Shown piece by piece: positions 44,801 to 55,878 of a stretch of DNA of 64,000 nucleotides. Each line of letters starts with the position of its first letter. The stretch's first letter is position 1. Origin of the DNA: Cryptomeria japonica (taxonomy: Eukaryota > Streptophyta > Pinopsida > Cupressales > Cupressaceae); the NCBI RefSeq assembly GCF_030272615.1, contig NC_081407.1:439049230-439113229 (forward strand), written 5' to 3'. The notes below the pieces were generated by a model. It did no database searches. It was not told where the DNA came from and saw nothing but the letters and a program-made list of their open reading frames with translations. Position numbers and translations under genes: made by a program.

Positions 44801-46133
44801 GGAAGATATCTTAACCCCTACCATTCAATCCCAACATACCTACATGATCTGCCATATATCAGGAACCAATCAATCCTTATACAACCAAACTTATCAATAC
44901 TTAAAGGAGAATATCCTTCCTCCTGACCTATCCCACAATCAAAGAAGAAATTTTATCCATCAATCATCTCGCTATACTATTGTTGTTGATACCTTATATA
45001 GGTGAGGTCTAGATAGCACTTTATTGAGATGTCTTAAACAAGAAGAATTTGAGAAAGTTCTTAATGAAGTTCACGTAGGTATTTATGGCACACACTCAAG
45101 TGTATTAACACTGGCTAATAAAACTCATCGTATAGGTTACTATTGGCCTACTATGGAGAGAGACTCATTCACATATGCCAAGAAATGCAAACAATGTCAG
45201 ATCCATGGGAATCTCACTGACGCACCAGCACAATAATTGTATCCTATGGCCGGATCATGGTCATTTTCTCAATGGGGCCTTGATTTGGTAGGAAAGATAA
45301 ATCCTTCATCTTCTAATGGATATAAGTTCATTATGACTGCTACTAAATATTTCACTAAATGGATTGAAGCAGTACCTTTGACAAAAGTGACAGGAAAACA
45401 AAAATCATCATTCATCTTGAATTATATAATATGTCGCTATGGAGTTCCTATGACCATTATCACTGATAATGGAAGACCATTTAAGAATCAAGATGTGAAA
45501 GAACTATGTGAGAAATTTCATATCCAACATAGGTTTTCTACTCCATATTATCTACAAGGAAATGGTCAAGCTGAGGCATCAAACAAGACTATCTTGAAAA
45601 TCTTGAAGAAAACAGTCAATGAAGCTGGAAAAGACTGGCACATTAAGCTAAATCCTTCTCTTTGGGCATACCAAACCGGAATCTGCACACCAACGGGGAA
45701 AACTCCATATTTCTTAGTCTATGGATCAGAAGCCATATTACCCATAGAAGTAGAGATACCTTATCTACGGGTTTCCTTGAAAGGTCTTATACCAGAGGAA
45801 GAACAATGAGTCTCTAGACTTCAAGAACTTGAGTTGATCCAGGAACGTCGCCAAAATACAACAGATCATTTGAAATTATATCAATAGAGAATGGTAAGAA
45901 TTTATAATCATAGAGTCAAGCCACGCAATTTTTAGATTGGAGATATAGTTCTAAGGGAGAATCCAATAAATCAGCAAAACCAAGAAAAGAAGGGTAAATT
46001 TGAACCAAATCGGTTAGGTCCTTTTGTCATAGTAGCAACATATGGCTCAAGAGCATACACATTATCTACCCCTGAAGGTGATTGGTTTGATGAACCTATC
46101 AATTCTATTCATCTCAAGAAATTCTATGCTTGA
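44801..46133 (+). pseudogene. Integrase of the Tat-like element
   Basis: The HHCC zinc domain is at about 45066-45215 (HVGIYGTH, CKQCQIHG). The core has LDLVGKI, TDNGRPF and GQAEASN, so all three acidic catalytic residues remain. Stops at 45003 and 45234 lie around the zinc domain, one replacing Gln, and a TGA at 45807 ends the core frame. The C-terminal domain (KGKFEPNRLGPFVIV, FYA-stop at 46131-46133) continues in phase. No chromodomain is present, as expected for Tat. Confidence 0.9.
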
Positions 46134-48115
46134 GATTTAAAGTCTTGGAAAATCATCAATAAAAAAGCATATAAAGTCCTGAAAAAAGCATTAAAATACA
46201 AAATACAAAAAAGAAAAGAAAAAATGCAATAAATTTAGATGGTAAAAACCTGGTAAACAGACGCTATCTAAAAAAGTGAGTTCTTCCATCTGTGAGATTG
46301 CTTTGCGCACCTATCCACTCCATCCTATCGCATCTATCGCTTCCATCTATCTTAGCTTATCCATTCCATCTTTTGCATCTATTGCTCTAAACCATTTAGC
46401 AGGAAATATGCAGTTTACCAATAGTTATCAATCTTTGACATATTTGTCGTAGTCACTGTCTTAGATTTTATCAGAATCAATCAATCTGCATTTGTATCCC
46501 TTCATAGTTTGGATCTTGATCAATTTATACATCCATAATAAATTTTTGTTTAAGCTGGGGGAAAAATCCTAATTCCTTTTGCTAAGGTGATCTTTTGAAT
46601 CTTTGAAAATCCAAAACATTCAGAAAACTTAGAAAAACCAAAAACACCTAGGGTTTGAAAATAGATAACGAGCAACAAAGCAACGAAGATCAAGGTGTCT
46701 TATAACAACTGAATCGTGAAACTCAAAAAATGAAGAATCAACCAACAAGTAATAAAGGATTATCAAAGATCATTCATCAAGATGATTATATCAGTTAATG
46801 AGCATGAGAACATGTGAATGACCTACAAGATTCAGTGTTTATTTCTTGATTTTATTGCTAATCATGTACTCTATGCGACTCAAGGATGTCCATGATTAGA
46901 GAAGCTATGATGGGGCATGATTATTTTCTTTGATTGTTGTCTATGGTTTATCTCTTATTAAGGTATGTACTTGTCTAAGGATATGATCGGCAAAAACTCA
47001 AGGAGTACGTTCTGAGTCATGCATGAAAGGGTATAATCCTTGTCTGTTCTGCAATAAATACTCAGGTCAACTTGATTCATTATATCAAGTTGATTTTATT
47101 AACTTGATATATCAAAATCCATGTAAGAAATACTCAGGTTAGCTTGGATCATTATGTCAAATTGCTTGTATTTTCTTACAACATTTTAAAGCTCAATGAT
47201 GAAATCAAGCATTGTTACAAGATAACATATGAAGAATGGTACTATCATTTTTTGTTAGATCATTTTTAGATTAGCTCATTATTCACCTACATTATAAGCA
47301 TTCGATGTCAGTTGCATTATAATAATTTCATTTCATTCACAGATCAATGGTCATGAAAAAGATTGAGTATACTTGGACAAACAAAAACAATTTGCATTTG
47401 ATCATTATAGGTGCATTCATTTTAGGATCATTTTAATCATCATCCATTTCATTTAGTTGCATTTTAATCATTTCATTAGTTTGCATTCAATTAAGTGCAT
47501 TTCATTAATCATGTAGTGTATCATCATTATTATTTGCATTATCATTAAAAGTTCATTAAAGATCATTTAGTTGTATCTTTGCACTTAGATTCATAATCAT
47601 TATAAGCATTACATATAAAAATAAAAAACATATCATTTAAGTTAGTAATCATTTTCATTTGCATCCAAGGTCATCAAAATAAAAAACTAAAAGCATTTAT
47701 CATTGCATCATCATAATGAAGAGAAAAGATCATAACATCATCCATATAATCAATGCATATAGATCATCATCATAAAATAGAGTAACATGCACAATAAAAG
47801 ATCATTATATAGAGTCTGTGTCTGCATATAGATGATCATAAAACAATAAAAGTCCAAGTATACAATGATATCAAATCAAAATTACAAGTGCCTCATCAAT
47901 ACAAAGTCAAGTCAAGGTTGTCATGTACCACTACCACCTAAATATGCTTGTCTCTATGGTTGTGGGCAATAAGATCCTCCAGATGCCCATCTCACATGAT
48001 CACCACTCCTCTGAGGAGGTCCCATGACTCCACCGCTGCTAGTATCTATCCTCGTGGTGGTATGATTGCTACTTGCTCTCTAGCTCTCTGTGAATAAATC
48101 CTCATACAATCATCG
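46134..48115. other. Non-coding region after integrase, low complexity
   Basis: No supported gene. 46300-46390 is a run of CCATC/CATCTATC words. 47290-47720 is strongly biased to TCATT/GCATT words. 46555-46567 holds a GCTGGGGGAAAAA purine tract of unclear role. The region separates the sense pol from the convergent antisense aORF, so transcription from both sides would end here. Confidence 0.55.
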
Positions 48116-50015
48116 TCAATGGGAAGTCTCCTTCCTGGTCTGAACTAGTGCTCTAACAGTATCAGCTGAGAGAGTGCCTGATCCAACTTGTTGAATGTGA
48201 TCAAGGAGGCCTTAAGTATCCTGTTGTCTCTTAACAACTCTATCTCTCTTTGTCATGAATGTTTGTACCTATGCTCTAAGTTGATCTATATGTTCTCTAA
48301 GACTATCCACGGTCTCCTGCTCTAGCACATCCTATTGAGGCACATGACCCCCAATCCCCTCATCCCCACCTCCCTATCCACATGCTGGAATCTCAGTCAG
48401 AGTAGCTCTTAGAACCCTTCATCTAATGAGTGGAACATCATTCTCTGGATCCTCATGCTCTCCACCATGAGCTGCAATAACCCTAGGGTCTAGTTGAATC
48501 TGACCAAAATCAATGCCTCTCATGCAACCCTCATCTCGTCTAGTCATTATGCCTCCTCTTATAGAGGGTAACCCTCTCGATGATCTCATCCATGCCTTGC
48601 CAATATCCCTCCCAATTTGTCCTACCTCTCTCCCACCTATAGGAAGTGGTTTCCCAATCCTGCCAAATGGTCCTCCATGGACTTTCAATCGACCTCCTCT
48701 CCGTCTAAGTCTCCTACCGCCACCACCTCCATCTCCTCCCTCATCTCCATCCCCTCCAACCTCCTGAGCATCTCTAAGATCTTGTCTCCATCTCTGTCTT
48801 CCAATAATAGGATCATCTGAATCATCATCCTCATCTCTTGAACCGGGAGGAGGGTCTGCTGGATCGACAATATAAGGAAATGGGTGTGCAAGTATCTACT
48901 GAGCATAATCTGTAGTAACCCCAAGATCTAGAATGTGCAATCTCATATCAAAAGCCACCCTAGGAGTAACCAGAAACTTTGCACATGATATCTCAAACGA
49001 GAAAGACAGTCCCCAATCTCGCCTATCTCTGTACTATTGTGCATATATCATGACATCGGTAGGCATAGGTTGAATGATACCAAACTGTCTGAGAATGCAA
49101 CTAATCAACTATCGCTAAAAAATATATGGAGTTTGACCAATGAGATATCTACTCTACATAATAAATGGTAATGTATGTGCATCATCCATCCATGACCCGC
49201 AATCAATATAAGGTCTCCAAATAACACTATCCATTGAATCACGAATCCAATGCCAATACTCCATCTTACCCAGCTTATGCTGAGTAAGGATATTTGCATA
49301 CAGATAAACATATGGCTGCCTCTCACAATGAACTCTATGATGAATAGGTCGCGTAATAGCAATGTGCTCCCAGCACTAGATCTGCAAAAGTGCGCATCTT
49401 GTCGACAGACTAGCACTCTCATCGAAAACAACCTGATGAAGATCATGATACAAATTAGCAAGCATACAAACACCCTACACATATTGAGTTTGATGTTGCA
49501 TCATGCTCTAAAGAATCTCACCCCACCCAACAACAAAACCTTGAGATCTCCTATCTGGATAGATGAATCCCCCAATCAAACTTGCAAGAATCACAGGGAG
49601 AGTCTCGTAATATATTATCATATCCTCCCATCAAATCTCTCCTCTTGAAATGCTCTCATCACCAAATACGGCCCTACAAACCTCTGTCCCTCCACGATCC
49701 TGAAAAATCATACTGAACTAACTCACCAGTCATTGGGATATGGAGAATCCTGTAGACATCCTCATGCGTCACACTAATCTCATTCATGCGTAGATAGAAA
49801 GTGTTATGCTCACTATGCCATCTCTCAGCTAAAGTTGTCAACAATCCTCTATTATGGGTAATATCATGCATGTATAACAAGTGGCGTAATCCGTAGGCAT
49901 CTATATGTCTCACCTCTGCCTATGTAAGCTATGGCAATAAGTGCCACATCGCCAGGAATTTCTCCCGACACTAGAGAACATCAAGTTTCTCCTATTTATC
50001 AAGAGAATTTGATCA
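48116..50015 (-). pseudogene. Antisense aORF with plant mobile domain-like N-terminus
   Basis: On the minus strand, a single frame can be followed from about 50015 to the TGA at 48118-48116 with many stops, mostly at Gln codons. The N-terminal block reads EKFLAMWHLLP, RHIDAYGLRHLLYMHDI, LAERWHSEHNTFYL and ISVTHEDVYRILHIPMTGE. ERW-x5-NTF-x7-T-x-EDV-x3-L-x-IP is the typical pattern of the plant mobile domain found in some transposons, Tat-type retrotransposons and host MAIL-like genes. The middle (48700-48850) is Gly/Arg/Asp-rich and disordered; the C-terminus (48120-48330) is helical. It lies between integrase and the 3' LTR, convergent to pol. Its role in the element is unknown. Confidence 0.72.
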
Positions 50016-50767
50016 ATCATCATTCATTTATCTATCAAATCAAAGAGATCGCTAATCTATCACATCAACAATTTGTAAATCTTTTCAAATGAAGCAAATC
50101 TGACTATCAAATCAATCTAAACCTATCAATCATGGTATTCTATCAATCACTGAGTTCAATCAAACTATGTTATGCTCTTCATTAGAAATTAAATCGGTTT
50201 CTTAGAGCTAATCTATCCAATAAAATCAAATCAATCAATCATTTATCCTATCAATCAACATTATCAAATCAATCAATCAAGTACCTATTCATCACAATTG
50301 CACATCAAAATGCCAAAATCTAATAATCAAAGTGAATTTTAACATGAACAACATGAAACAAATTCTAAAAGCACTATTATAATTTGAAACACAAGCGCTA
50401 ATCTTTTTTAACAAAGGCGCTATTCTATTCAACTCAGGCACTAAATCGAACATATCTGTGAACCTTTTTCGCACAAGCGCTAAACCTTGGAACAAAAGTG
50501 TGAAAAAATCAAAAGCACTACCCTAAACATCAAATGCATAAACACTAAAAGCAAAAGCACTAACATTCATCACAAATGCGCTAACAAAATGAGCATATGC
50601 GCTAAAAATATCAAATGCGCTAACTTTACATGCAAAAGCGCTAACAAATAAAACAAAAATGCTAACCAAAGATGCCAAAAATCGTAAAAATTCAAAATAG
50701 CCAAAAACGCGCCAAAAAAACATGAAAAATTATACGACAAGTTGCAAACAGGCTCAAGATAAGGTAC
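50016..50767 (+). other. 3' internal region of the Tat-like element before the solo LTR
   Basis: Non-coding. It is homologous to 5389-6067 in the left fragment, with AATCAATC-rich text and then the GCGCTAA array. It ends in GGTAC at 50763-50767, the target duplication of the solo LTR. Confidence 0.7.
50371..50665 (+). repeat. GCGCTAA-type short tandem array, 3' side
   Basis: Units with core GCGCTAA or GCACTAA begin near 50371, 50395, 50417, 50438, 50477, 50515, 50557, 50578, 50599, 50617, 50638 and 50659, with weaker ones between, so spacing is again about 20-21 bp. It is inverted relative to 29141-29440. Confidence 0.82.
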
Positions 50768-52001
50768 TGTAAAGCGGAAAAATGATTGAACCCTAGTCGT
50801 TCTCCCCTCCCCAACTCCGAGGAGAGAGAAGGGAGAGTCTCTAGGGTTGATGGTTTTCACTTGGGAGACTTTACATTCAAAAGAGGGGTTGAAACCCACA
50901 AGATCCAATCCCACACAATGCAAGATTGGATGCTAAATGAGTTTCAAGGGTTAAGACAGCAAGGCTACCCTCTTTTGTAAAGAATGTTGATAGAAGAATT
51001 AAGCTAGGAATGCATAGAAAGTGAGAAAGATTCGCTTATAAACTGAGATAGGGATATAGGATGAAGCTGCGGACCTGGAATTAGTAGTAAAATGTCGATA
51101 CGGCGCTATCCTGCAAATTTGAGCAAAAGTTGCTGGGACGATGGCGCCCGAGCGCCACGGTCCTCCAAAAAATCCACGAAACGAAGGGCGATCTGTTTGT
51201 CTCTGCACAAGGATTCCAGATCTTCAATTTCAGCCGCGTACCTGCAACCTACACACAGAAAAGAGAAGACAATTGGGGGGTTAGGGATTAGGGGTTTGCC
51301 TTTAGGTCAAACCCCAGTTTTGGAATTAACCAAGAAATGAGAAATGTTGTAAATGTAATGTAAAACAAGTACTAATACCTTGTTGTAAGGATGTTTGTAT
51401 CCTTATATGCGAAGGTATAGATGTTGTTGTATGTTGTATGTTGTGTGTTGTAGTATGTGATCTCCTCTTCAATGGTTGAATCCTTGTCTTGAATGCAACA
51501 CTTAGCCTTGAATGGAGACTTAGAAGAAATGCTTGAATGATTGAATGCTTGAATGCTTGAATGCTTGAATGTTTGAGTATAGTTTCCACGCCTTTCCCAT
51601 CATCTGTCCTTCTTCTTACCCAAATGGGAGAGGCAAATGTAGTTTATATACTTGTCAATTAGGGCTGATAGACTGATTTTCCTGACCTTAGGCCAACCAG
51701 GAAAGATAATTTCCAATTTGCAAACAAAAAGACCCGAAGTCCAAAAGAGACCGGGCCCAAAATAGGGCCAGGGACTAGGGCGTTGGGCGCCATGGTCCTG
51801 GGGGACCAGGGCGCTGGGCGCTCTGGTCCCACCTCCCGGGACAGCAGGGTGCAAAGGAGGTTCAGGCCAGGGTGCAAGAAAATGCAGTTTTTGGTGTCAT
51901 AATCAGGTTTCGGGGTCTCCATTCAGGTTGCGTGTTGCGTCGCCATCGTGAAGACCGAAATGCAGTCGAAATTGCAAGTGTCGCAATTTTAGGACGCTAT
52001 A
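50768..52001 (-). repeat. Solo LTR, antisense, related to the 12631/22640 LTR family, TSD GGTAC
   Basis: In reverse it starts TATAGCGTCCTAAAATTG, against TGTAGTGTCATAAAATTG at 22640, and ends CCGCTTTACA. Shared blocks include the AAGCATTC units, the TTGCATTCAAG-type block and CGACATTTTACTAC. GGTAC flanks both sides (50763-50767 and 52002-52006), and the uninserted target is visible in the left fragment at about 6067. No internal region remains, so it is a solo LTR formed by LTR-LTR recombination. A GC-rich stretch at 51770-51845 carries a GCGCC-ATGGTCC / GGACCAG-GGCGC dyad absent in the other copies. Confidence 0.85.
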
Positions 52002-52006
52002 GGTAC

Positions 52007-52419
52007 ATACCAGATATTCATACTCAAGAGGTCGTTGATATCATCGAACGCGCTCAAATCAATGGTTGTCCAATGGGATCACCATTTTGCCACCTCACCA
52101 AGATAATTTCTTCACAAGCTGCCAACGATGCAAATGAAATTAAAATTAACTTTGGTTAATTTTATATTTGCTATTTGGAAGGGTAATTAATGTTTTTCAA
52201 TGGGGCAATTATATTTATTTTTCATAAATAAATTTTATCGAAGGACCTTTTCAATTATCGTGAGATCAATTGCTTGTCCAAATTTTTAAAACAATTTCAT
52301 GATCAATCTCCTGAGGGGGCACACAATTAGGATTTTCAATCTTCATCAAGCACATTATCGAGACTTGAGTTAATCTTTGAAACAATGTTGTCTTGACATC
52401 ATTTCAAAGAGGGGCAAAA
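52007..52419 (+). other. Pre-LTR segment and polypurine tract of the Tat-like element
   Basis: Homologous to 6068-6481. It ends in AAAGAGGGGCAAAA at 52406-52419, the polypurine tract immediately before the 3' LTR. No gene. Confidence 0.8.
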
Positions 52420-53560
52420 TGTATACACATAAAAATGGCTATGAGCGATTAAATAAATATTTAATATTTATTTAATAATTATTCTTCTATTAAATAGTTA
52501 ATTTGAAAAGATTAATTTATTTAATTCATTTCATGTCTTTCTATTAATTAATTTAATTGAAATATATTAATTCATTCATTTATCCTATTCCTCTAATTAA
52601 TTAAATATCTAAATATTTAATTATTTCCTCCAATCATTTGAATATCTAATATTTAATGATTATTCTTCTATCCTATAGTCTCAAATATTAAATAATTTCT
52701 AAATTATTTAAATCCCTTTTCCAACTCACCTTCCATCTCCACTTCATCTTTCCTTTGCCAACTCATCAAACATGTGGCTAAAGATATTAATATTTCTTAA
52801 ATATTAATTCATCATTTATCTCCAACCTCCAAATTTAATGAAATATTGTGTACGTATACATTTTTCTAAATTTTTCTTCTATATTCCCTCCAACATCCCT
52901 ACATCTTAGGAAGGACTTGATTCCACTTATCCTCTCATGCCTAAATATTCTCCAACCATCCCTAGATTCCCTCAGTCAGCAACCCAGTCAAGGTGAGATG
53001 AGTGACACTTGTCTTCTCCTTCCCCCTTTCTCTCAACCTTCACCTTTGCTCACAACCATCCAAATCTGTAGATCTGATCATGACCGTTGATCCAGGCCAC
53101 ATCATCTTATCCTCTCAAAGTCTATAAAGTCAGGAGTTTGAGTTGAGAAAGAGTTAGTCTTCAAGTGAGTTTTCAAGCTAACCATTTGTGAAAACTTATG
53201 CATCCATGAGTTTTAATCTTGAAGCAATTTAGCATTTCTCATTTAGCATAATAATTTAGCATAATCATTTAGTATTGCATATCATAGTATCAGTTAACTA
53301 TCAGTTATCAGTCCATTCTTCATATGTCATCTTGGAAGATATCAATGCTTGTCTGAGAGCACACCATCTACAGCCAAGAACAATGGAGTTAGGACACAAT
53401 GAGACTTAAATCATGAAGGTAAAAATAGTATTTTTATTTTAATATCAATTTCATGTAGTTTCATTGGTTGAGTTTGGGTTTCCTGTAGCATTTCCTTTGT
53501 ATTTTGTGAAACTAATATGTTGCAGGTAGTATCTTGATGATGAAGTTCAAGTCGACACAC
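52420..53560 (+). repeat. 3' LTR of the Tat-like element
   Basis: 1141 bp, from TGTATACACATAAAAATGG to AAGTCGACACA. It matches the 5' LTR and the truncated copy at 6482. It is followed by CTAAC and the resumed chromovirus frame. Confidence 0.93.
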
Positions 53561-55067
53561 TAACAAAGTTTTTGATGCATTGAGTAAGAGAAGGAATTTG
53601 CAAACATAGGAGAGTGACAGTATTAAGATTTGAGCAATTGAAGACCATGTATGATGATGACCTAGATTTTGCATAACCTTGGAAAGCATGTAGAGAACCG
53701 GTTATAGTAGATAGAAGCAAGTGTCAGATTACTTCATTCAGGATGGGATGTTATTCAAAGGAGTTCAGGTGCATACCTAAGATTTCTATGAGGGAGAATC
53801 TTATAAAGGAGAAACAAAGTGGAGGATTAGCTAGACATTTTGGTATTGAAAAACAACAACATTGGTGAGTGAGCATTACTTTGGGCCCCAGATTCATAAG
53901 GATGTTAGGAAATATGTGCAAATTTGTAGAGTTTGTCAAGTTGCAAAGGGTAGTAGTCAGAATGTGGGATTGTAAAAACCTTTGATAGTATCGGTAAGAC
54001 CTTGGGAGGATATAAGCATGGATTTCATACTTGGATTGCCTAAAACACCGAGAGGAAATGATTTTATATCTATGGTAGTGGATAGATTCTTGAAGATTGC
54101 TCATTTCATACTTTGTAAGAAGACATCAGATGCATTACATGTAGAAGACCTATTTTTCAAGGAAGTAGTGAGATTGCATGGATTACCTAAGAGCATAGTT
54201 TCAGACAGAGACACTAAGATTTTTAGCTATTTTTGGAGAACACTTTGGAAGAAGATGAAAACAGATTTGAAGTTCAGTTCTACTTTCCATCCATATGCTG
54301 ATGGACAGATAGAAGTAGTTAACCAAAGCTTGGGAAATTTGTTGAGATGTTTAGTTGGAGATAAAATAGGAAGTTAGGACTTCATTCTTTCACAAGGAGA
54401 GTTTGCCTACAATAATTCAGTAAATAGGAGTACCGGAAGAACACCTTTTGAGATTGTTACTAAAGCGCATCCTAGAGGTATATCAGAATTAAGATATTAG
54501 CAATGAAGAACAATAAAGTTCAGAAGCAGAAGAATTTGTAGATCACATGAAGGACTTACATATTCAAGTTAAGCAACATTTGGAGGACGTGAATAACAAG
54601 TATAAGGAAAAGGCAGATGAGAAGAGGAGACATAAGGAATTTGAAGTTGGAGATGAATGGATGGTGTATCTGAGAAAAGATATTCCCTCTTGGAACTTAT
54701 AACAAATTAAAGATGAGAAAGTTTGGACCTTGCAAGATTTTGAAAAATTTCAATTCTGGGGATGCATATGAAGTGGAGTTACCGAATAGTTTGAGTATTT
54801 CACCTGTGCTTAATATTGTAGATCTTCATCAGTATCATGAACCAGAATTCAGTGAGGATAGTATTGTAGACTTGGAGAAATAGTTTCCCTAAAAGGAACT
54901 AGATTAGATTGAAGATATTTTGGATAGTAGGATTGGGCATAGTACCCAGAGCAGTCAGTATAAGGACTATCTTGTGAAGTGGAAGGACATACCAGCTGAA
55001 GATTCATCTTGGATTTCTTAGGCAGAAGTAGACCGCACTGGTTTTTCTCTGACCCCAACAAAGTGAG
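53561..55067 (+). pseudogene. Integrase and chromodomain of the first chromovirus
   Basis: This continues the RNase H end (KVFDALSKRR) after the Tat-like insertion. The zinc domain region (53780-53970) is badly shifted. The catalytic core is open from 53982 to 54377: [25 protein letters not shown] and [13 protein letters not shown], with the three acidic residues kept. After further stops the chromodomain appears at about 54907-55040: IEDILDSRIGH, YKDYLVKWKDIPAEDSSWIS, with the aromatic residues that bind methylated histone H3 in this family. The frame ends at TGA 55065-55067, 30 bp before the 3' LTR. Confidence 0.9.
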
Positions 55068-55097
55068 AGACTCACTTTTTCAACAACCTCGGATGTC

Positions 55098-55873
55098 TGA
55101 TGCACGAGCATTCCTGGTTCATAGCAATCTTGCATCAACCAAAAATATTTCCTTTCTGTTTTTTCTTTATGCTTGCAGTTTCAGCATTTCTTTCTGTGTG
55201 TCTCAGATTTGGCTCACTGGAACCTGTGGAGTTGGATTTTACTTGAAGACTTGATCATCTTCCTTATTCCCAAATCATGGAGCATTTGGATCATTTTCCG
55301 GCAAGTTATCGCTACCGGTTTTTGAGAAAATTTCCTGTTACTAGTTGACAGTTTCCTATTACCGATTGCTTGGACCTATTTGCATTAGTGATCTACCAAA
55401 ACCCCTTCTGTAGCTTGTGGAGCCCTGAGCAGTGATTTTCATGTTCCTTGGCGTGTGGCCGACCTTTCCTCATGATCTACTCTTCATCCTTTGGATTTTC
55501 CAAAGGAATTTCTTTGGTGGAGGCTGACCTTGTTGGTTTTGCATGTTAGGTCTCGTTCTTTGGGTTTTGATCGTATAAATTATTATAATAGAGCATTAGA
55601 ATGTAATCAAGAAGTTAGACTAAGCATAGAAGATAGATATTAAGATTTTAGGTCCCGGTTGTGACCTGTTTTGTATTTTGAGCATGTTTTAGCAGGCCTG
55701 TGAGCTAGTTTCTATAACCCAATGGTTACCGGTTGGTTGTAATCAATTTTCATGTTATAATTCAATTTGTTTTGCATTGCCTCCATCATGTCCTTGTGTT
55801 TTTGTCATTTTTACTCTTGTTGACCGGTCTGGACTAATCTCTTTGAGGTCCCTCCTAGCTGATGACTGCTTCA
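55098..55873 (+). repeat. 3' LTR of the first chromovirus
   Basis: 776 bp, TGATGCACG to GACTGCTTCA, aligned with 23986-24772. The 5-bp duplication CCTTG follows. Confidence 0.9.
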
Positions 55874-55878
55874 CCTTG

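Larger units (their letters stand above)
27904..53560 (+). mobile_element. Large Tat-like Ty3/Gypsy element with antisense aORF, TSD CTAAC
   Basis: LTRs 27904-29024 and 52420-53560 (1.12 and 1.14 kb) flank a 25.7 kb interval. Removing the Copia and the solo LTR leaves about 17.1 kb, in the size range of the largest plant Tat/Ogre-type elements. Order: LTR, primer site, long leader with inverted array, gag, protease, G-patch linker, RT, RNase H, second RNase H, integrase, antisense plant-mobile-domain frame, second array, polypurine tract, LTR. All genes are broken by stops. It sits in the RNase H/integrase junction of the chromovirus. Confidence 0.93.
23986..55873 (+). mobile_element. Chromovirus-type Ty3/Gypsy element, split by a 25.7 kb insertion, TSD CCTTG
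   Basis: LTRs 23986-24772 and 55098-55873 start TGATGC and end CTTCA. CCTTG flanks both ends (23981-23985 and 55874-55878). Excluding the inner insertion, the element is about 6.2 kb with gag, protease, RT, RNase H, integrase and a C-terminal chromodomain in order. The coding sequence resumes exactly at 53561 after stopping at 27903. Many stops and frameshifts make it inactive. Confidence 0.93.

Noticed and set aside
47290-47720. TCATT/GCATT-rich stretch as a satellite array
   Set aside because: There is no constant period; it is low-complexity sequence.
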